64,000 nucleotides of DNA from Torymus aiolomorphi (GCA_036365515.1 CM070874.1:160457297-160521296); one strand, 5' to 3'. Positions 1 to 12,690 are shown, numbered from the stretch's first letter. Notes: generated from the sequence alone by a model not told the origin. Made by a program: numbers and translations.

Positions 1-700
1 TGCTATTTCGTTGAACTTGTTCAACGTCGAACAATAATTTGGCTTCATTAACTAGGTGGGCTGTGCCCCCGGCGTTCCTTCCGCACCCCAACCCCTGTCC
101 CCCCACATTAAATTGTAATACTTTATTTATCGTTTTTATCATTTAAAATAAACATTAATACATCTGCAGTAAAATTTAAATAATAATTATCCATTTACTT
201 TTACACATTTATTTCTTCTTTTTTTGTAGAAGGTTCGCGTTTTAATTCTACATGTATAAATATATTTAGATAACTTTTTAAATAGTCTATGATGTATATA
301 AATTTATTAAGTATTAATTGATATGATTAAAGTGCGCATAGGAATATTGAATATAAATACCATGATTGCGGTTATATTTAAAATTAAAAACATAGTCTTC
401 ATAATTTCTATTATAATTATAATAATTGTTTTTTATTTTTATTTATGAGAATGTTATATGGAAAAAAAAATTTAGTTTTAGTGTTATCCATAACTTTTGT
501 ATTTGATAAAAAAATATAGTTCAATTTTCGAAGATGGAGAGTAGCTGCTGACGGACTTACGGGTGTTTCTAACTATTTATTTACCTATACAATTTCAATT
601 ACAAAAGAATACTCGCGGCACATATACACATATACACTAATACCGCGAAAAGGAGAAAAACAGATGAAGAAAGTTCAATACTGATGTATTCGGCAACGGC
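1..700. other. AT-rich intergenic DNA with a GC-rich box at 49-108
   Basis: I see no gene here. The only distinct block is a GC-rich segment (about 49-108) holding the words GTGGGCTGTGCCCCC and CCCAACCCCTG, after an ACTAG. A related box recurs at 6857-6902, so this is probably the edge of a dispersed repeat. Confidence 0.4.
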
Positions 701-1198
701 AATCTGGTTTAGCCCAGCAACCTGTGTGCATGAGTACTATTGCAGCAGCCGTACCGGCTATCTCGGCTAGGCTGCGTTCGCACATACTTATGTACAGCGG
801 AGAAGCTCATGCGACACGCGTGGCCACGAGCGCTCCTTGTGTATAAGAGTTTAAGAGTATATGATATATCTATATATATGGATCGTGCGCGCTTTCTGCT
901 ACTGCTACAGTGTAGGTATAGAGTGTGTAGTTTGGCGGCCGTGTGCGCGCGTATGTCCATGGTGTCGTGTGATCTTAACAATCGCATCGTCTGACTCCCG
1001 GCGTCCCCAGTGATGACAGTGGCTGCTGTAGTATGTCGCTCTGGTAAATGTCATCTCTTTCATCGTGTTCGCCGATTAACGATGATTCGTCGGGCATGGA
1101 ATGGCAGTGTGTCAATGTCGAGAGCAGATTTAGTAAGCCCTTTCTAATTCCTAACCTTTCTGATTGGTGAGCTAATGGTACTTTCTCTTGTTGCAGGT

Positions 1199-1710
1199 AT
1201 CTGTGGCAGCGAGTGTGTGGTAGTGTAAACGACGAGCACTGCTGCAGACTGCTCTTGAGTGTAGAAATGTTGCCTGGATCATCTATTTATTAATTATATG
1301 TGGTTTTTAGGTGCTCATCTTTCCTTGTTTGGCTCTTATACTAGTGACTATGTGTACAGTTAATCTGCTGTTTGTGTCTTCAGCGATTCTCAGGCTGGAG
1401 CTATTTCCAGCAGTGAAACAAGGGTTAAAGGTCTCCACCAGCCCTTCTCCTCTAGTTGTTACAGGTAGCTGGTACAGCGAGTGAACAGCTACCATTACTG
1501 CACACTTTTCTTTTGTATGGTATGTTTTTTGTGTCATCTATTTATTAGTCATATATTATATTTAGGAGCTCAGCTGTCCTCGGTTGTCCCGCAGAATAGG
1601 GACTGATCTGCTGTTCATGTGTTTTGTTGATCCCTAGGCTGAGGTAGTCCCTGATATTGAGACACAATTGACGGTCTCTGTCAGTACCTTTCTCCCAGGT
1701 GATGCGGTTA
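1199..1710. repeat. Diverged tandem duplication, period about 255 bp
   Basis: Two diverged copies lie head to tail. The word ATCTATTTATTA starts at 1281 and again at 1536, followed in both by a TTTAGG(T/A)GCTCA-like segment and then by ATCTGCTGTT and CTCAGGCTGGAG / CCTAGGCTGAGG. No long reading frame is conserved between the copies. Nothing else is recognisable from 700 to 2924. Confidence 0.5.
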
Positions 1711-2924
1711 CTGACATAGTGGACCGCTGCATTCTCAGCAGACTGGCATCCATGGAGTAGCGCCAGCCAAAACAGTCCAGCCCTATTTTGCTGCTTCTAC
1801 TGCTCTAAGTGACCTTCAAGTGTTAGTGCTTTAGAGTGTGAGGGGATAGGTAATAGAAATTGGGGATATCATAAAAGTTCTGTGTGTGTGATTAAATGCG
1901 ATACGGGTAGTTAGTTGTCCCTGGTAATATTAGCTCGTTTAGTTAATTTCTAGGTTTAGTCAGGTTGTAAGAACTCGTTTCAGGGTATGTGTTGTATTAA
2001 AATACAGCATTATGTATTTCAGAGACTTCTATCGAGTGAGACTTGCCTGTTTAATATTTTTCTAGATACTGTAAGACTGACAGAGTCAGCTAGAACATTG
2101 CATTCTTTATGCATTGAAATTTACCATATTACAACATTTATAGCACATACATTACACAAAAGTTTTTTTTGTAATTATGATATTACTTTAACATGTACTT
2201 GTATAATATTACACAATTTTGGTTCTTTTAGTTCAATCGCATAGATCCTGGGAACACAGTTAATAGGTTAAACTTAAATTTCTTAAATTTGTTATCAAAA
2301 CAGTAAGATAACATAATTATAGATTTTTACCAACTCAATTTTTATACATTTTTCTAATTTTAATTCTACTACATTCTAAGCTCTCTAGATCATTTGACAA
2401 GGAATTGTAAGTTCTGACGGCTTCTATGTAACAGTTTTTGTTAGTTATTATTTTACTTTTTTTTATTGGTATCTGTACACTTCTATTTCTTGTTTTAATT
2501 TTTTTTCTCTGATATTTAGTTTTTCACAATGATAGATAAGGGACTTGAAGAAAATAATTATTTAATATTTAAAGGGCATCCTTCAATCATAAAAGTATTT
2601 TCTTTATTTAATTTTAAAGATTTTTTTTTATAGATTATTTAATGGTCTTAGACTATTCATACAGATATAAAGCACCCCAAGCTATTATCCCATAATTTTT
2701 AATACTGTTTAAAAGAGCATAATATAATGTCAACAATGTTTTAGTTTTCATAGTATTTGTCTTTTTGAAAAACAGGGAAATAGATATTTCGTTCTTTAAT
2801 TATTCTTCCAATGTTTTTATCCCATTGAATATTGTAATCAAATGTAATTTTGTATCTTATTATTATGTTTTTGTAATTATATCATCTTCGTAATGTTATA
2901 CCGATTTTTCCGATCTTATTTCTT
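1711..2924. other. AT-rich DNA, no gene seen
   Basis: The segment is AT-rich with no coding pattern that I recognise on either strand and no clear internal repeat. The short open frames in it look like chance. Confidence 0.4.
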
Positions 2925-4105
2925 GCGCATCTTATTTATCCCACTCACATTTGTCATACAATAGTAACATTCACTTTTGTCCAATGGTTTTTTCCATGTT
3001 GCTGGTTTTCGAAATTTAAGTTTATCTTTATTCTGATGTTTTTAAAATCTTGTCAACATACTATAACAAGCAGCACATATCACATGTGGTACTCAATTCG
3101 TATCTTGTTCTAGAACTTCTATACCGAAACACATTTTGAATAAACTTCTGATCTATTCTGTAACATTTTTCCTATTTTTTTGAATATATATTCAACTTCT
3201 TTTACTAAACACAAAAGCAAACTTATTTTTACTACTTAGTTTTCTCCTGTTAAATTCAAGCTTACAATGTCATCTTTTTGGAGTATGATTCATGACATTT
3301 CGTCTACGCTAATGAAATACTTCCAAGAATGTCTGTACTACTGATTTCATTCTGAAAATTCACGAAATAAAGCAAATGTAGTATGTTGAAAAGTCAAACT
3401 AAAAATTTAACTTACGAAAAATGTTACCTACCATGAAATCCTGCTGCTACGGAAGCTACTGGAACAATGACAACTGCCTGAGACGGATGTGTGGAATGAT
3501 TTGCTTTCAACCTTCCGTAGTAATGAGGTCAGCCAGGCGCGCTGTCCTGCAGGGGATCACTTGGATGTGAGGATGATACCGCAGTGTGCATGACGGCGAG
3601 TTGACATTGTCCTCGTCAAAGTCGAAAAGCACTCATACTTAGGCCTAGGGAGATATAAGGGTTATCAGCCCTAGGACGGCGGAGTCACCTGCGATCGGAA
3701 CAGGATTCCTAGCGTGCGGGTTTTCATAGAGTTTATGGGTACAAGAGAAAATACAAATATACGTGATCGTTCCGAATCTAGGCAGGACATTGACCACGAT
3801 TGTACAGGTGATCCAGATTGTTTTTTTTACGTTTGTGCTTAATATATATTAAAAAAAAAATAGGAAAAATATTATAGAATAGATCAGAAGTTTATTCAAA
3901 ATGTGTTTCGGTATAGAAGTTTTAGAACAAGATATGAATTAGGTACCACATGTGATACGTGCTGCTTGTTATAGTATGTTGACAAGATTTGAAAAAGACC
4001 AGAATAAAGATTAACTTAAATTTTGAAAACCAGCAATTTGGAAAAAACCACTGGGCAAAAGTGAATGTTACTATTGTATGACAAATGTGAGTGGGATAAA
4101 TAAGA
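2925..4105. repeat. Inverted repeat, two ~265 bp arms around a ~650 bp spacer
   Basis: The left arm (about 2925-3190) and the right arm (about 3840-4105) are reverse complements with scattered mismatches. Matching pairs include CCCACTCACATTTGTC with GACAAATGTGAGTGGG, and ACCGAAACACATTTTGAATA with its complement near 3895. The spacer has higher GC and no gene that I recognise. The right arm ends about 50 bp before the broken transposon-type gene at 4158, so the two may belong to one element. Confidence 0.65.
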
Positions 4106-4157
4106 TCTGTATCTAGTGTACAGCGTCCACAGATAAAATTAGTCGAAGGTTTCGAAG

Positions 4158-5445
4158 ATGAGAATTCACGAGACAGCTTTATATGAGGGCTTGATGCTAT
4201 GCAAGTTGATGAAGATCTGGAAGAACAATGTGAAAATTCCAATGTTTAAAAAGAAAGTCCTGCTGTCTTCGGATACTGAAGAGGAATATGTTCCCGACGG
4301 TAGAGAGCAAAGTCCAAAAAAGATCTCTCAATCTCAACTGAATGATATGTTTAGAAAAGTAGGATTACCCAAAGATGCAGCGGAGTCAATGGCCTCAGAA
4401 TTGAAGGCGTTTAATGTATTAAAAAAGAACGTTAATGTTACATTATATCGAATCCGAGAAGAAGCGTTTCGTAAATAGTTCACTGAGGAATCTAATATAG
4501 TGTATTGTACAGATGTAAAAGGACTTATCGATGAATTTGAACCAAATGTATACAAGCCAGAAGAATGGAGGTTGTTTATCGATTCATCCAAGCGAAGCCT
4601 AAAGGCAGTTCTTCTTCACAATACAAATGTGTATGCTCCTTTACCTTTCGCTCATTCGACTGTACTTAAAGAAGAATACTCTAATATCAAAATGGTCTTA
4701 AACAAAATAAAATATAGTGAGCACGAATGGTTAATCTGTGGAAACTACTGGTACTTCACTAATAGTAAGTACCTATGCTATCTATGTATGTTTGATAGTC
4801 GAGATAGGGTGAATCATTATAAAATAAAAGCATGGCCAGCCAGGCCGTCACTCACCCCTGGTTCAAGCAACGTCGTTAAGCGACATCTTGTAGATCCTGG
4901 CAAAATTCTTCTACCTCCTTTGCATATCAAACTTGGATTGATGAAACAATTTGTTAAAGCTCTCGATAAAGAAGGTCGCTGCTTTAAGTTTTTGGAAAGC
5001 ATGTTTCAAAATGTAACTGTAGTTAAATTAAAGGAAGGTAACTTCAATGGACCTCAAATTCGCGAAAAGTTTAAAGACGAAGAGTTCGTCGTATGAATGA
5101 TACAGAGAAGGCAGCCTGGTTGAGCTTCAAACATGTCGCAACAAAATTTTTGGGAAATAACAAAGATGAAAACTGTAAGAGCATCGTAAAAAATATGGTA
5201 GAGAACTTTAAAAACTTAGGCTGCTTAATGAATTTGAAGCTCCACTTTCTTGATTCGCACCTTGATGAATTTTCACAAAACCTGGGGAATTTCAGTGAAG
5301 AGGAAGGTGAAAGATTTCATCAGGATCTCAAGGAATTTGAACTAGATGGCAAGGAAAGTGGGGCGTGAATATGATGGCAGACTATTGCTGGATGCTGAAA
5401 AGAGAAACACAACCAACAGGCGAAAAACGCATACGCAAGCGTAAA
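4158..5445 (+). pseudogene. Broken transposon-derived gene of unassigned superfamily
   Basis: Three consecutive rightward segments (4158-4478, 4500-5096, 5093-5368) plus a short tail starting MMADYCWMLKRE near 5371 read as one ancestral protein. The first two share a frame and are separated by an in-frame TAG at 4476. The next two joins need single-base frame changes near 5093 and 5368. Recognisable stretches are EEWRLFIDSSKRSLKAVLLH, a CYLC.FDSRDR zinc-type patch, LHIKLGLMKQFVKALDKEG, and HFLDSHLD followed by EEEGERFHQDL. I know this combination from uncharacterised, high-copy proteins in arthropod and cnidarian genomes that are thought to be transposon-encoded, but I cannot name the superfamily. 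About 20 residues seem deleted before CYLC. It is certainly non-functional as read. Confidence 0.6.
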
Positions 5446-5869
5446 GTAATTTAGTTCTCGTTCATAAGATCACCTTCATTTAAGGACTCATGCAGAGGTA
5501 TAGCCATCCCATCTTCAGATTTGCCTTAAGCCTGCTGTTGTCTTCAGTTTTTCTTATAGTCTAAACATCAGAAAAGACTGACACATGTGTCTTTGTGCGT
5601 TTACCAATAAAATTCTGGTTGGTCTTGACCTGAGATAAATTAAATTCTCCCTTTTTAAGCCTTCACAATGTCGTCTGAACCTGTGACAACTCATATTCTT
5701 TGTTTTTAAACCTTTACCACTAAAGAAACGTGGTTTTTTACGATTTGTTAAGGGTATCTTCGAAATTCACTAATCCTCTTTTTTATTGCAGATTCGTGTT
5801 CAGCGGGTCAAAATACATAGGAATAATGTTGTCTCAACCCCAGAGCAATATACTTTTTTTCTGTGGAGC
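5446..5869. other. Intergenic, no gene seen
   Basis: No coding pattern, RNA gene or repeat is visible between the broken transposon gene and the AT-rich tandem array that follows. Confidence 0.4.
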
Positions 5870-6660
5870 TGTGTTATGAATTGATAAAGAAATGATGAAT
5901 TACTGTAGTATTTTACGATAACATGCAATATTATCCTCGATTTCAGATCGATACAGAAATCAATTCCTGCAGTATTCAATAAAACTATGCACAATTATAA
6001 TACTTATAAAATTACATGCACATTTAGTTACAAAAAATATTTTAGTGCAGATCAATAAATAAATGATCTATTGCTGCAGGTTAAATAATTTCGTGCAAAG
6101 TTATCAAAATGATCTTTCTCTATAAATTGATAAAGAAATTATCAATTATTGCAGTATTTTACGATAATATGCAATATCGTAAATATAATATTTGCAGATC
6201 AGTTCGGAAATCGATTCCTGTAGTACTAAATAATACCATGTAAAATTAAAACTGCAGCATTTGTTTACGTATTTAAAAAAAAGTTTTCTTATAAAATTAC
6301 ATGTACAGTTACAGAAAAATATTTTATTGCAGATGAATAAATAAATGCGCTATTGCTGCAGATTAAATATTATACAAAATTATGATAATTATTAATTCAT
6401 AAAAAAAAATCATCTATTACTGTTGTATGGAATAAAATCATGCAATATTGTAACACATGCATTTCACTGTAGATTGATAAATATAATACTCATATAAATA
6501 ATATCCGATATTATATATGAATAATATTATTTTGCATATTAGTAAAGAATGATCAATTACTATATTATTTTATGATAACATGCAGTATCATAAACATAAT
6601 ATGTATTTGCAGATCGATACAGAAATCAATTTCTCTGAGTATTATAGTAGTATATGATGT
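5870..6660. repeat. Diverged AT-rich tandem array, period about 250 bp
   Basis: Copies begin near 5877 and 6126, with a partial third near 6545. Each contains AATTGATAAAGAAAT, then TTACGATAA(C/T)ATGCA, then GCAGATC..(T/A)....GAAATC(A/G)ATT, and CTGCAG words. Similarity is moderate, as in an old satellite. There is no coding content. Confidence 0.55.
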
Positions 6661-6856
6661 AATAGACAGTCATATTACCTGTCAACAGCCACAGTAAAGA
6701 TTGTCAACTAAGGCAGTCCCTGCAGCAATGTACTGTCTTTACTAGTATTGTTCGCAGCGCAGGATAGCTGTACACACAATAATTCGAAGAGGGCAAAGGT
6801 TGTAACATACAATTTTGATGTTACATTAAAGAAAGCGTATATATATATATATATAC

Positions 6857-6902
6857 TAGTGGGGCTCCGCCCCCCTGCTCGCTCCGCTCGCCAACCCCCT
6901 GT
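6857..6902. repeat. GC-rich box related to 49-108
   Basis: After a TA run comes ACTAGTGGGGCTCCGCCCCC, then alternating GCTCGCTCCGCTCGCC, then AACCCCCTG. The flanks and spacing resemble the box at 49-108, so both are likely ends or cores of one dispersed element. The rest of 6661-6961 holds nothing I recognise. Confidence 0.45.
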
Positions 6903-6961
6903 TTTCATACATAAGTAAAGGTAAACAATCATCCATTATTGTGGTGATAACAGATACAAAT

Positions 6962-7045
6962 ATTGTTAATATAATAAACGTTAAATTAAAATTAGTTTTA
7001 TTATATTGTTAATACAATAAACGTTAAATTAAAATTAGTTTTATT
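6962..7045. repeat. 43 bp tandem duplication
   Basis: Two near-identical copies start at about 6962 and 7005, each reading ATTGTTAATA.AATAAACG followed by TTAAATTAAAATTAG. A diverged third copy lies near 7295. Confidence 0.6.
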
Positions 7046-7376
7046 GCTATTGATGTTGTATGTTTTCCTACATTTAAAAATTCAAAAAATGTCAACCATC
7101 CGTTGGTTGGAGTTAAGTATTTAAGGTAAATAATTGACTCGACCAATCACTTGGAATCATTTAATTCATGATTTGAATGATTAAAATCATTTCGTTTCGA
7201 TAGTTTTATTAACTGTCTTATTAAATATTTGATTATAAAGAACGTGGGGTCTTCAGAGGCAATATAGTATAAATATATTGCTGTGATAATAGATATAAAT
7301 AGCGTTAATATAATAGACATCAAATTAAAATTAGTTTTGTTAATATTGCGTAACAATAAACATATGTTGTACATAT

Positions 7377-7721
7377 TTAACAGTTTTCCACGCTACCCTA
7401 GAGGTACTGTTAGAGGCGCGTTGGATTTTTTTTTTAAGTGGTATCCTTCGCCAATAGCCCTACGTAACCACTTTGGATTTTCAATTATTATATTTATGTA
7501 TGACTTATTATGTATGTCTTATTTTACTTAAAATTTTATTATATATCCAACCTTATTTTTATAATTTTTATGTTTTTTAAAAATTTACGAAAATATTTGT
7601 GTATAAAGAACGTGGAAGCTTTTCAGAGGTAATATGTATAAATGTATTTTCTTCAATATATCCTATAATGTTTTATTCATAAGGTTTTTATATCTTGGAA
7701 ACTTATTTTTGTTTATTTGTT

Positions 7722-7768
<47 letters not shown>

Positions 7769-8896
7769 TATATATTTTAGCTTTTTGTTATGTAGGATAT
7801 ACGACAGAAATATATATTTCATGAAATTAATTTTGTAAAATTTTGACACAAATAATAACATTTTAATTTATTTTCGTAAAAATTTAAATATTACAAGTTT
7901 AAATTTAAATTTATATTTATATAATTTGAACTTTACGTAAAATTTAGTGTTACATGATTTGTATATAAATTATTTCAATTATTTATTGTATTCAAATTTA
8001 CGAAAATTGGTATTTATAATATATTTTTTTAAATATATCTTTTTTAATATATTCTTCAATGTTTTGTTCTTAAGCTTTTCATATTTTAGAACTTGTTTAT
8101 GTTTATTGTTCCTGATATATATATATTTTAGCTTTTATAGAATTTTGTTAACAATATGTAGAATATATGAAAGAAATATGTATACGTAATAATATATAAT
8201 TTATTAAAAATGTTAATATCATTAATAAAAATTTTATATATCTGATAAATATTTATAAAAAATTACAACTTAGTAATAATTTTCGTAAAGTTCTAATTAT
8301 TTTTAATCAGAGTTTTTCGTTACTTATATTTTCAATTAAATTTTTTAAATAATTCATATCATACTCTTTAAGTATTTTTTCACAATATTTGTTATACTTA
8401 CTTTCTTCTTTTTCATGATTTTCCACTATGTCGTTTAATGTATCTAATTTTATAGCATCTTTTAAATTTTCTACTTCAATATTTTTTTATTGAAAAATAA
8501 ATAAAAAAGGCCATATAAATAAAGAACCCTTATAAATTTTTCAAATGAACACATTATCAAACAAAAAAATGATTACAAGATTTCTATAAAGATTTATATA
8601 AAGATTTATAAAAATTAAAACAATATATTTCATTTCCTTTCATATCATCTGAATAAACATTTGAATAAACATTTAAATAAACATATATATATTCTATATA
8701 TCATATAATTTATTTTATATTATATTTGATCAATATATTATTTTTTCCAGGCAATCATGGTAACTCAATTATAAATAACCAATTATAAGTAAGAGAGATA
8801 TAGTGGTTAGGTAGGGCTATTGGCGAAGGATACCACTTAAAAAAAAATCCAACGCGCCTATTAACAGTACCTCTAGGGTAGCGTGGAAAACTGTTA
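7377..8896. repeat. Inverted repeat pair, ~95 bp arms, AT-rich interior
   Basis: The left arm (7377-7472) and the right arm (about 8799-8896) are reverse complements. Both carry TTTTCCACGCTACCCTAGAG, a GGCGCGTTGGATTTTT block, and GTGGTATCCTTCGCCAATAG. Weaker similarity extends beyond the arms into ATGTTGT. The ~1.3 kb interior is AT-rich with a TA run at 7728-7782 and no coding content. It is possibly a foldback-type non-autonomous element. Confidence 0.6.
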
Positions 8897-9315
8897 ATTA
8901 TACACAACATTATAGTATAGAAACATATATACACGATAGTAATACATATAACATCAATAACACTAAATATATATAATAAGCTGAGCCAAGAAACCTTGAC
9001 TATTAACATAAGCCTTGCTGTACAGCAATCTAGCTTTGCTTAGTGTTCTTCCACCTTTTTGTGTTTCCTTTTTGTTAAAGTTTGAAGGTCCTTGACTATT
9101 ATCATAAGTTTTAACTTGGAATCCTTTTAATCACATTCTATTTGTATCCTGTAAGGATATAATTTATTTATAGATTTAAAAGGATATTCTTCTAAAAATA
9201 TTTCCAAATTTAGAAATTTTAGAAAATGGTTGTAATTTTTTAGAAAAAAAGGTTGAAATCGACAAAGGATATTACTTGATATTAGACCAAAACTATTCAA
9301 ATAATGAAATTATTT
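8897..9315. other. Intergenic, no gene seen
   Basis: AT-rich DNA without recognisable genes or repeats, up to the start of the G-rich tract. Confidence 0.4.
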
Positions 9316-9612
9316 GGGGGGTGCCTGAGGAGGGGGTGAGGGGGCGCGAGGTGGGGGCGAGGTGGCGCGGGGGGGGGGTGAGGTGGCGTGAGGGGGGCGA
9401 GGGGGCGCGGTGAAGGGTGGCTCCCATTCTCAAAACACATGTAAATAATCACATTTTTCCGTTATTTTGAGGGGGCGCTGAGGGGTGTTGAGGAGGACGC
9501 TGAGGAGGGGGTGAGGGGGCGCGAGGGGGGAGTGAGGGGCGCGAGGTGGAGGTGAGGTGGGGGGAGAGGGGAGTGAGGTGGCGTGAGGGGGGCGAGTGAG
9601 GGGGGGCTGCGA
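9316..9612 (+). repeat. G-rich degenerate minisatellite
   Basis: Two G-rich blocks (9316-9420 and 9468-9608) consist of degenerate GGGGG-CGAGG-TGGCGCG-type units on the plus strand, separated by AT-rich sequence that includes CACATGT. Runs of 4-9 G occur every few bases, which would allow G-quadruplexes. The array stops about 35 bp before mariner A. Confidence 0.6.
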
Positions 9613-10289
9613 CTGACACTTTTTTGAAACGTCTACATAATATATATACAGGGTGGGCCAAAAGTACCGGAACGGCAAAATAACTCGGCGGGATTGTATT
9701 TTAAGAGAAAAAGCTTAAAACAAAAGATATAGGATTTTTTCTTGGCTATTCGATGGTGATAATGACCATGACCTTGACCATAACCTTGAATGTAATTTCA
9801 AGGTCAAGTTAATTTCTTTAAATGGGAAACCATAATTTTCACCTCAGAAATGAAAATAGCGGAAAATTTTACGTCCGAATGTGACCTTGACTATGACCTC
9901 AGCCTTGACCTTGAAGGTTATTTGAAGGTCAAATTGGTTTTTTCAGTGGGAACCCATAATTTTCACCTCAGAAATGAAAAGAGCGGAAAATTTTACGTCC
10001 GAATGTGACCTTGACCATGACCTCAGCCTTGACCTTGAAGGTTATTTGAAGGTCAAATTGGTTTTTTCAGTGGGAACCCATAATTTTCACCTCAGAAATG
10101 AAAAGAGCGGAAAATTTTACGTCCGAATGTGACCTTGACCATGATCTCAGCCTTGACCTTGAAGATTATTTGAAGGTCAAATTTTTTTTCAGTGGGAACC
10201 CATACATATTTTTGACCCCGGAAATGGAAAGAGCAGAACATTCTACGTCTAAGTATGACCTTGACCATATCTTGACCATGACCTTTAAA

Positions 10290-10689
10290 GGTAAGAGACT
10301 CCGGCCAGTCAAGGCAAGGGTGAGAGACTCCGGCCAGTCAAGACAAGGGTGAGAGACTCCGGCCAGTCAAGGCAAGGGTGAGAGACCTCGGTCAGTCAAG
10401 GCAAAGGTGAAACACCCCGGCCAGTCAAGGCAAGGGTGAGAGACCGCGGCCAGTCAAGGCAAGGGTGAGAGACCCCAGCCAGTCAAGGCAAGGGTGAAAT
10501 ACCCCGGCCAGTCAAGGCAAGGGTGAGAGACCCCGGCCAGTCAAGGCAAGGGTGAGAGACCGCGGCCAGTCAAGGCAAGGGTGAGAGACCCCAGCCAGTC
10601 AAGGCAAGGGTGAAATACCCCGGACAGTCAAGGCAAGGGTGAGAGACCCCGGCCAGTCAAGGCAAGGGTGAGAGACCCCGGCCAGTCAA
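10290..10689. repeat. 29 bp minisatellite, ~14 copies
   Basis: The units contain GGTGAGAGACCCCGG then CCAGTCAAGGCAAG. Variants (CGCGG, CCCAG, AAATACCCC, CCCGG) recur in the same order twice, giving a higher-order repeat of four units (~116 bp). The last copy ends one base before the transposase stop codon. Confidence 0.85.
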
Positions 10690-10690
10690 T

Positions 10691-11774
10691 TTACAATTCA
10701 TTCTCAAAATGTTTCCCTTCAACAGTCTGACAGTGTGCTAAGCGAAAATAGAAATTCTCAATGGCACGTCTAATCATGTCTGGTGGTGTCTGAGCACACA
10801 CGTCAACTATTCGCTGCCTTAATTGATTCAGATCACGTAGTTTGGTATAATCAATTTTGCTTTTTATGTACCCCCAAAGAAAATAATCGTTTGGTGCTAG
10901 GTCCGGTGACCTTGCTGGCCATTCAATTGCGCCTCTCCTACCAATCCAGCGATTTGGGAACGTAATATTCAAATAATCTCTGACAATTACCCCATAATGG
11001 GCAGGCGCTCCATCCTGTTGAAACCATACACGATTGATATTATTACCAGCGATCTCCTGTATGGTCGGAACAATACGTTCTACCAGAAGTTGCAAGTATT
11101 TATTGCTATTCAAATTCCCATCAATAAAAAATGGCCCTACTATTCGATTGTTATAAAGCCCTGCCCATACGTTCAAATTTTGAGGTGATTGTGTATGACC
11201 CTCATACAACCAATGAGGGTTTTCATTACTCCAGTATCTACAGTTTTGACGATTGACTTTACCGGTCAGTTCGAAACTAGCTTCATCCGAAAATACGATA
11301 TTAAAAAGGAAATTGGGGTTGCCATTGACTCTTTGCATCATAATTTCACAGAACTCTATTCTGCGATCGAAATCATCCTCGCTTAGCTGTTGAAGAATAT
11401 GAATTTTGTACGGATGAAATGTGATAATTTTTAAATTCCTTCTAATTGATGTTCGACTCATTTCAAGTTCTTGGATTGCTTTTCTACTTGACAAATGGGG
11501 ATTTTCAACGAATGCTTGCGCTACTTCAAACTGACTTTCTTCTGACGTCGCGGAAACTGGTCTTCCAGATTTCGGACGATTTTTATTAACCCCAGTTTCT
11601 TCAAATCGGTGCACAGTACGGAAAACAGTTGACATCGAAATTCCTTTCTCGTCATTACGGAAGGTTTCATTAAATAATATTCGCACTTCATTGTACGATC
11701 TCTGCTATCTCCCCACCCTCTCATCATCAAAATTGTAACCCCTCTCTTGTTCCGTTAGAGGAGCCATTTGGAAG
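10691..11774 (-). pseudogene. Mariner A transposase (DD41D), N-terminus frameshifted
   Basis: A 331-residue open frame (10691-11686) carries most of a Tc1/mariner transposase, the DDE/D enzyme that cuts and rejoins transposon ends at TA. Acidic residues stand at D134 (VFSDEASF), D225 (WFQQDGAPAH) and D267 (SPDLAPNDYF). The last two are separated by 41 residues, the spacing of the rosa/Visitor DD41D group. A GRPVSATSEE linker and helix-turn-helix residues precede the core. The natural start lies near 11768 (MAPLTEQER). Between there and 11686 the reading frame changes twice, at a GGGG run near 11745 and again near 11705, so the copy cannot make full-length enzyme. The catalytic core is otherwise intact. 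Confidence 0.85.
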
Positions 11775-12136
11775 AAAATGGCTACAAAATTAAGACTCGG
11801 CAACCCTTCAAATATCCAGAAAAGGACTATTCATAAACGAAACAGGACACGCAGGAAATCTCGCTGACTATTCTGTGGAGGATAGGTGGAATAACAGCCA
11901 GCAAAAACTTTCTCTGCTTCTCACCTATTCTAAACAGAACTTTCGAAGAAGCGACAGCTACATGAATAAATAATTTCGCCAACTACAAGGGCAGTATCAC
12001 TAACAGTCAGACCAACTGCTAACAAAATATCCAGAATTACCATTTGCTGCTTTTTCGGAAAAAGTGAGTCCAATTAACTAAAGAATTAGTGTTGAAATTC
12101 CAAAAATCAAAGGTATCTAACTTTGAATTCATTTAT

Positions 12137-12690
12137 GGCCACTAGTGGATAACCGCAGATCTACCCAGTCATTGACGGTCACTGAGCGTCATCAAAGGTA
12201 AATTTTGGTCACCCATGGTTATTGATGGTCACTGAAGGCAAACGAATTAATTAATGGCCACTAACGATAACTGAAGGTCTACTCAGTCATTGACGGTCAT
12301 TAGTGGTCATCAGAGGTAGATTTTGGTCACTTATGGTTAGTGATGGTCACCGAAGGCAAACTATTTTATTCTTGGCCACTGGTGGATAACCGCAGATCTA
12401 CCCAGTCATTGACGGTCACTGAGCGTCATCAAAGGTAAATTTTGGTCACTCATGGTTATTGATGGTCACTGAAGGCAAACGAATTAATTAATGGCCACTA
12501 ACGATAACTGAAGGTCTACTCAGTCATTGACGGTCATTAATGGTCATCAGAGGTAAATTTTGGTCGCTTATGGTTAGTGATGGTCACCGAAGGCAAGCTA
12601 ATTTATTCTTGGCCACTGGTGGATAACCGCAGATCTACCCAGCCAGTAACGGTCACTTATGGTCATCAAACGTAAATTGTGGTCACTCAT
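12137..12690. repeat. 237 bp tandem array, ~2.3 copies
   Basis: GGCCACT(A/G)GTGGATAACC starts at 12137, 12374 and 12611. Each 237 bp unit is itself a diverged doublet of ~118 bp with GTCATTGACGGTCA words. It lies inside mariner A between the 5' end of the transposase and the right inverted repeat. The stretch 11775-12136 shows nothing recognisable. Confidence 0.8.

Noticed and set aside
709..994. Open frames on both strands at 709-994
   Set aside because: Compositionally open GC-richer DNA without recognisable protein features.
7283..9009. Conserved peptide SFPRYPRGTV encoded in both arms of the 7377/8896 repeat
   Set aside because: The similarity is explained by the DNA inverted repeat; the frames end at different places and have no start context.
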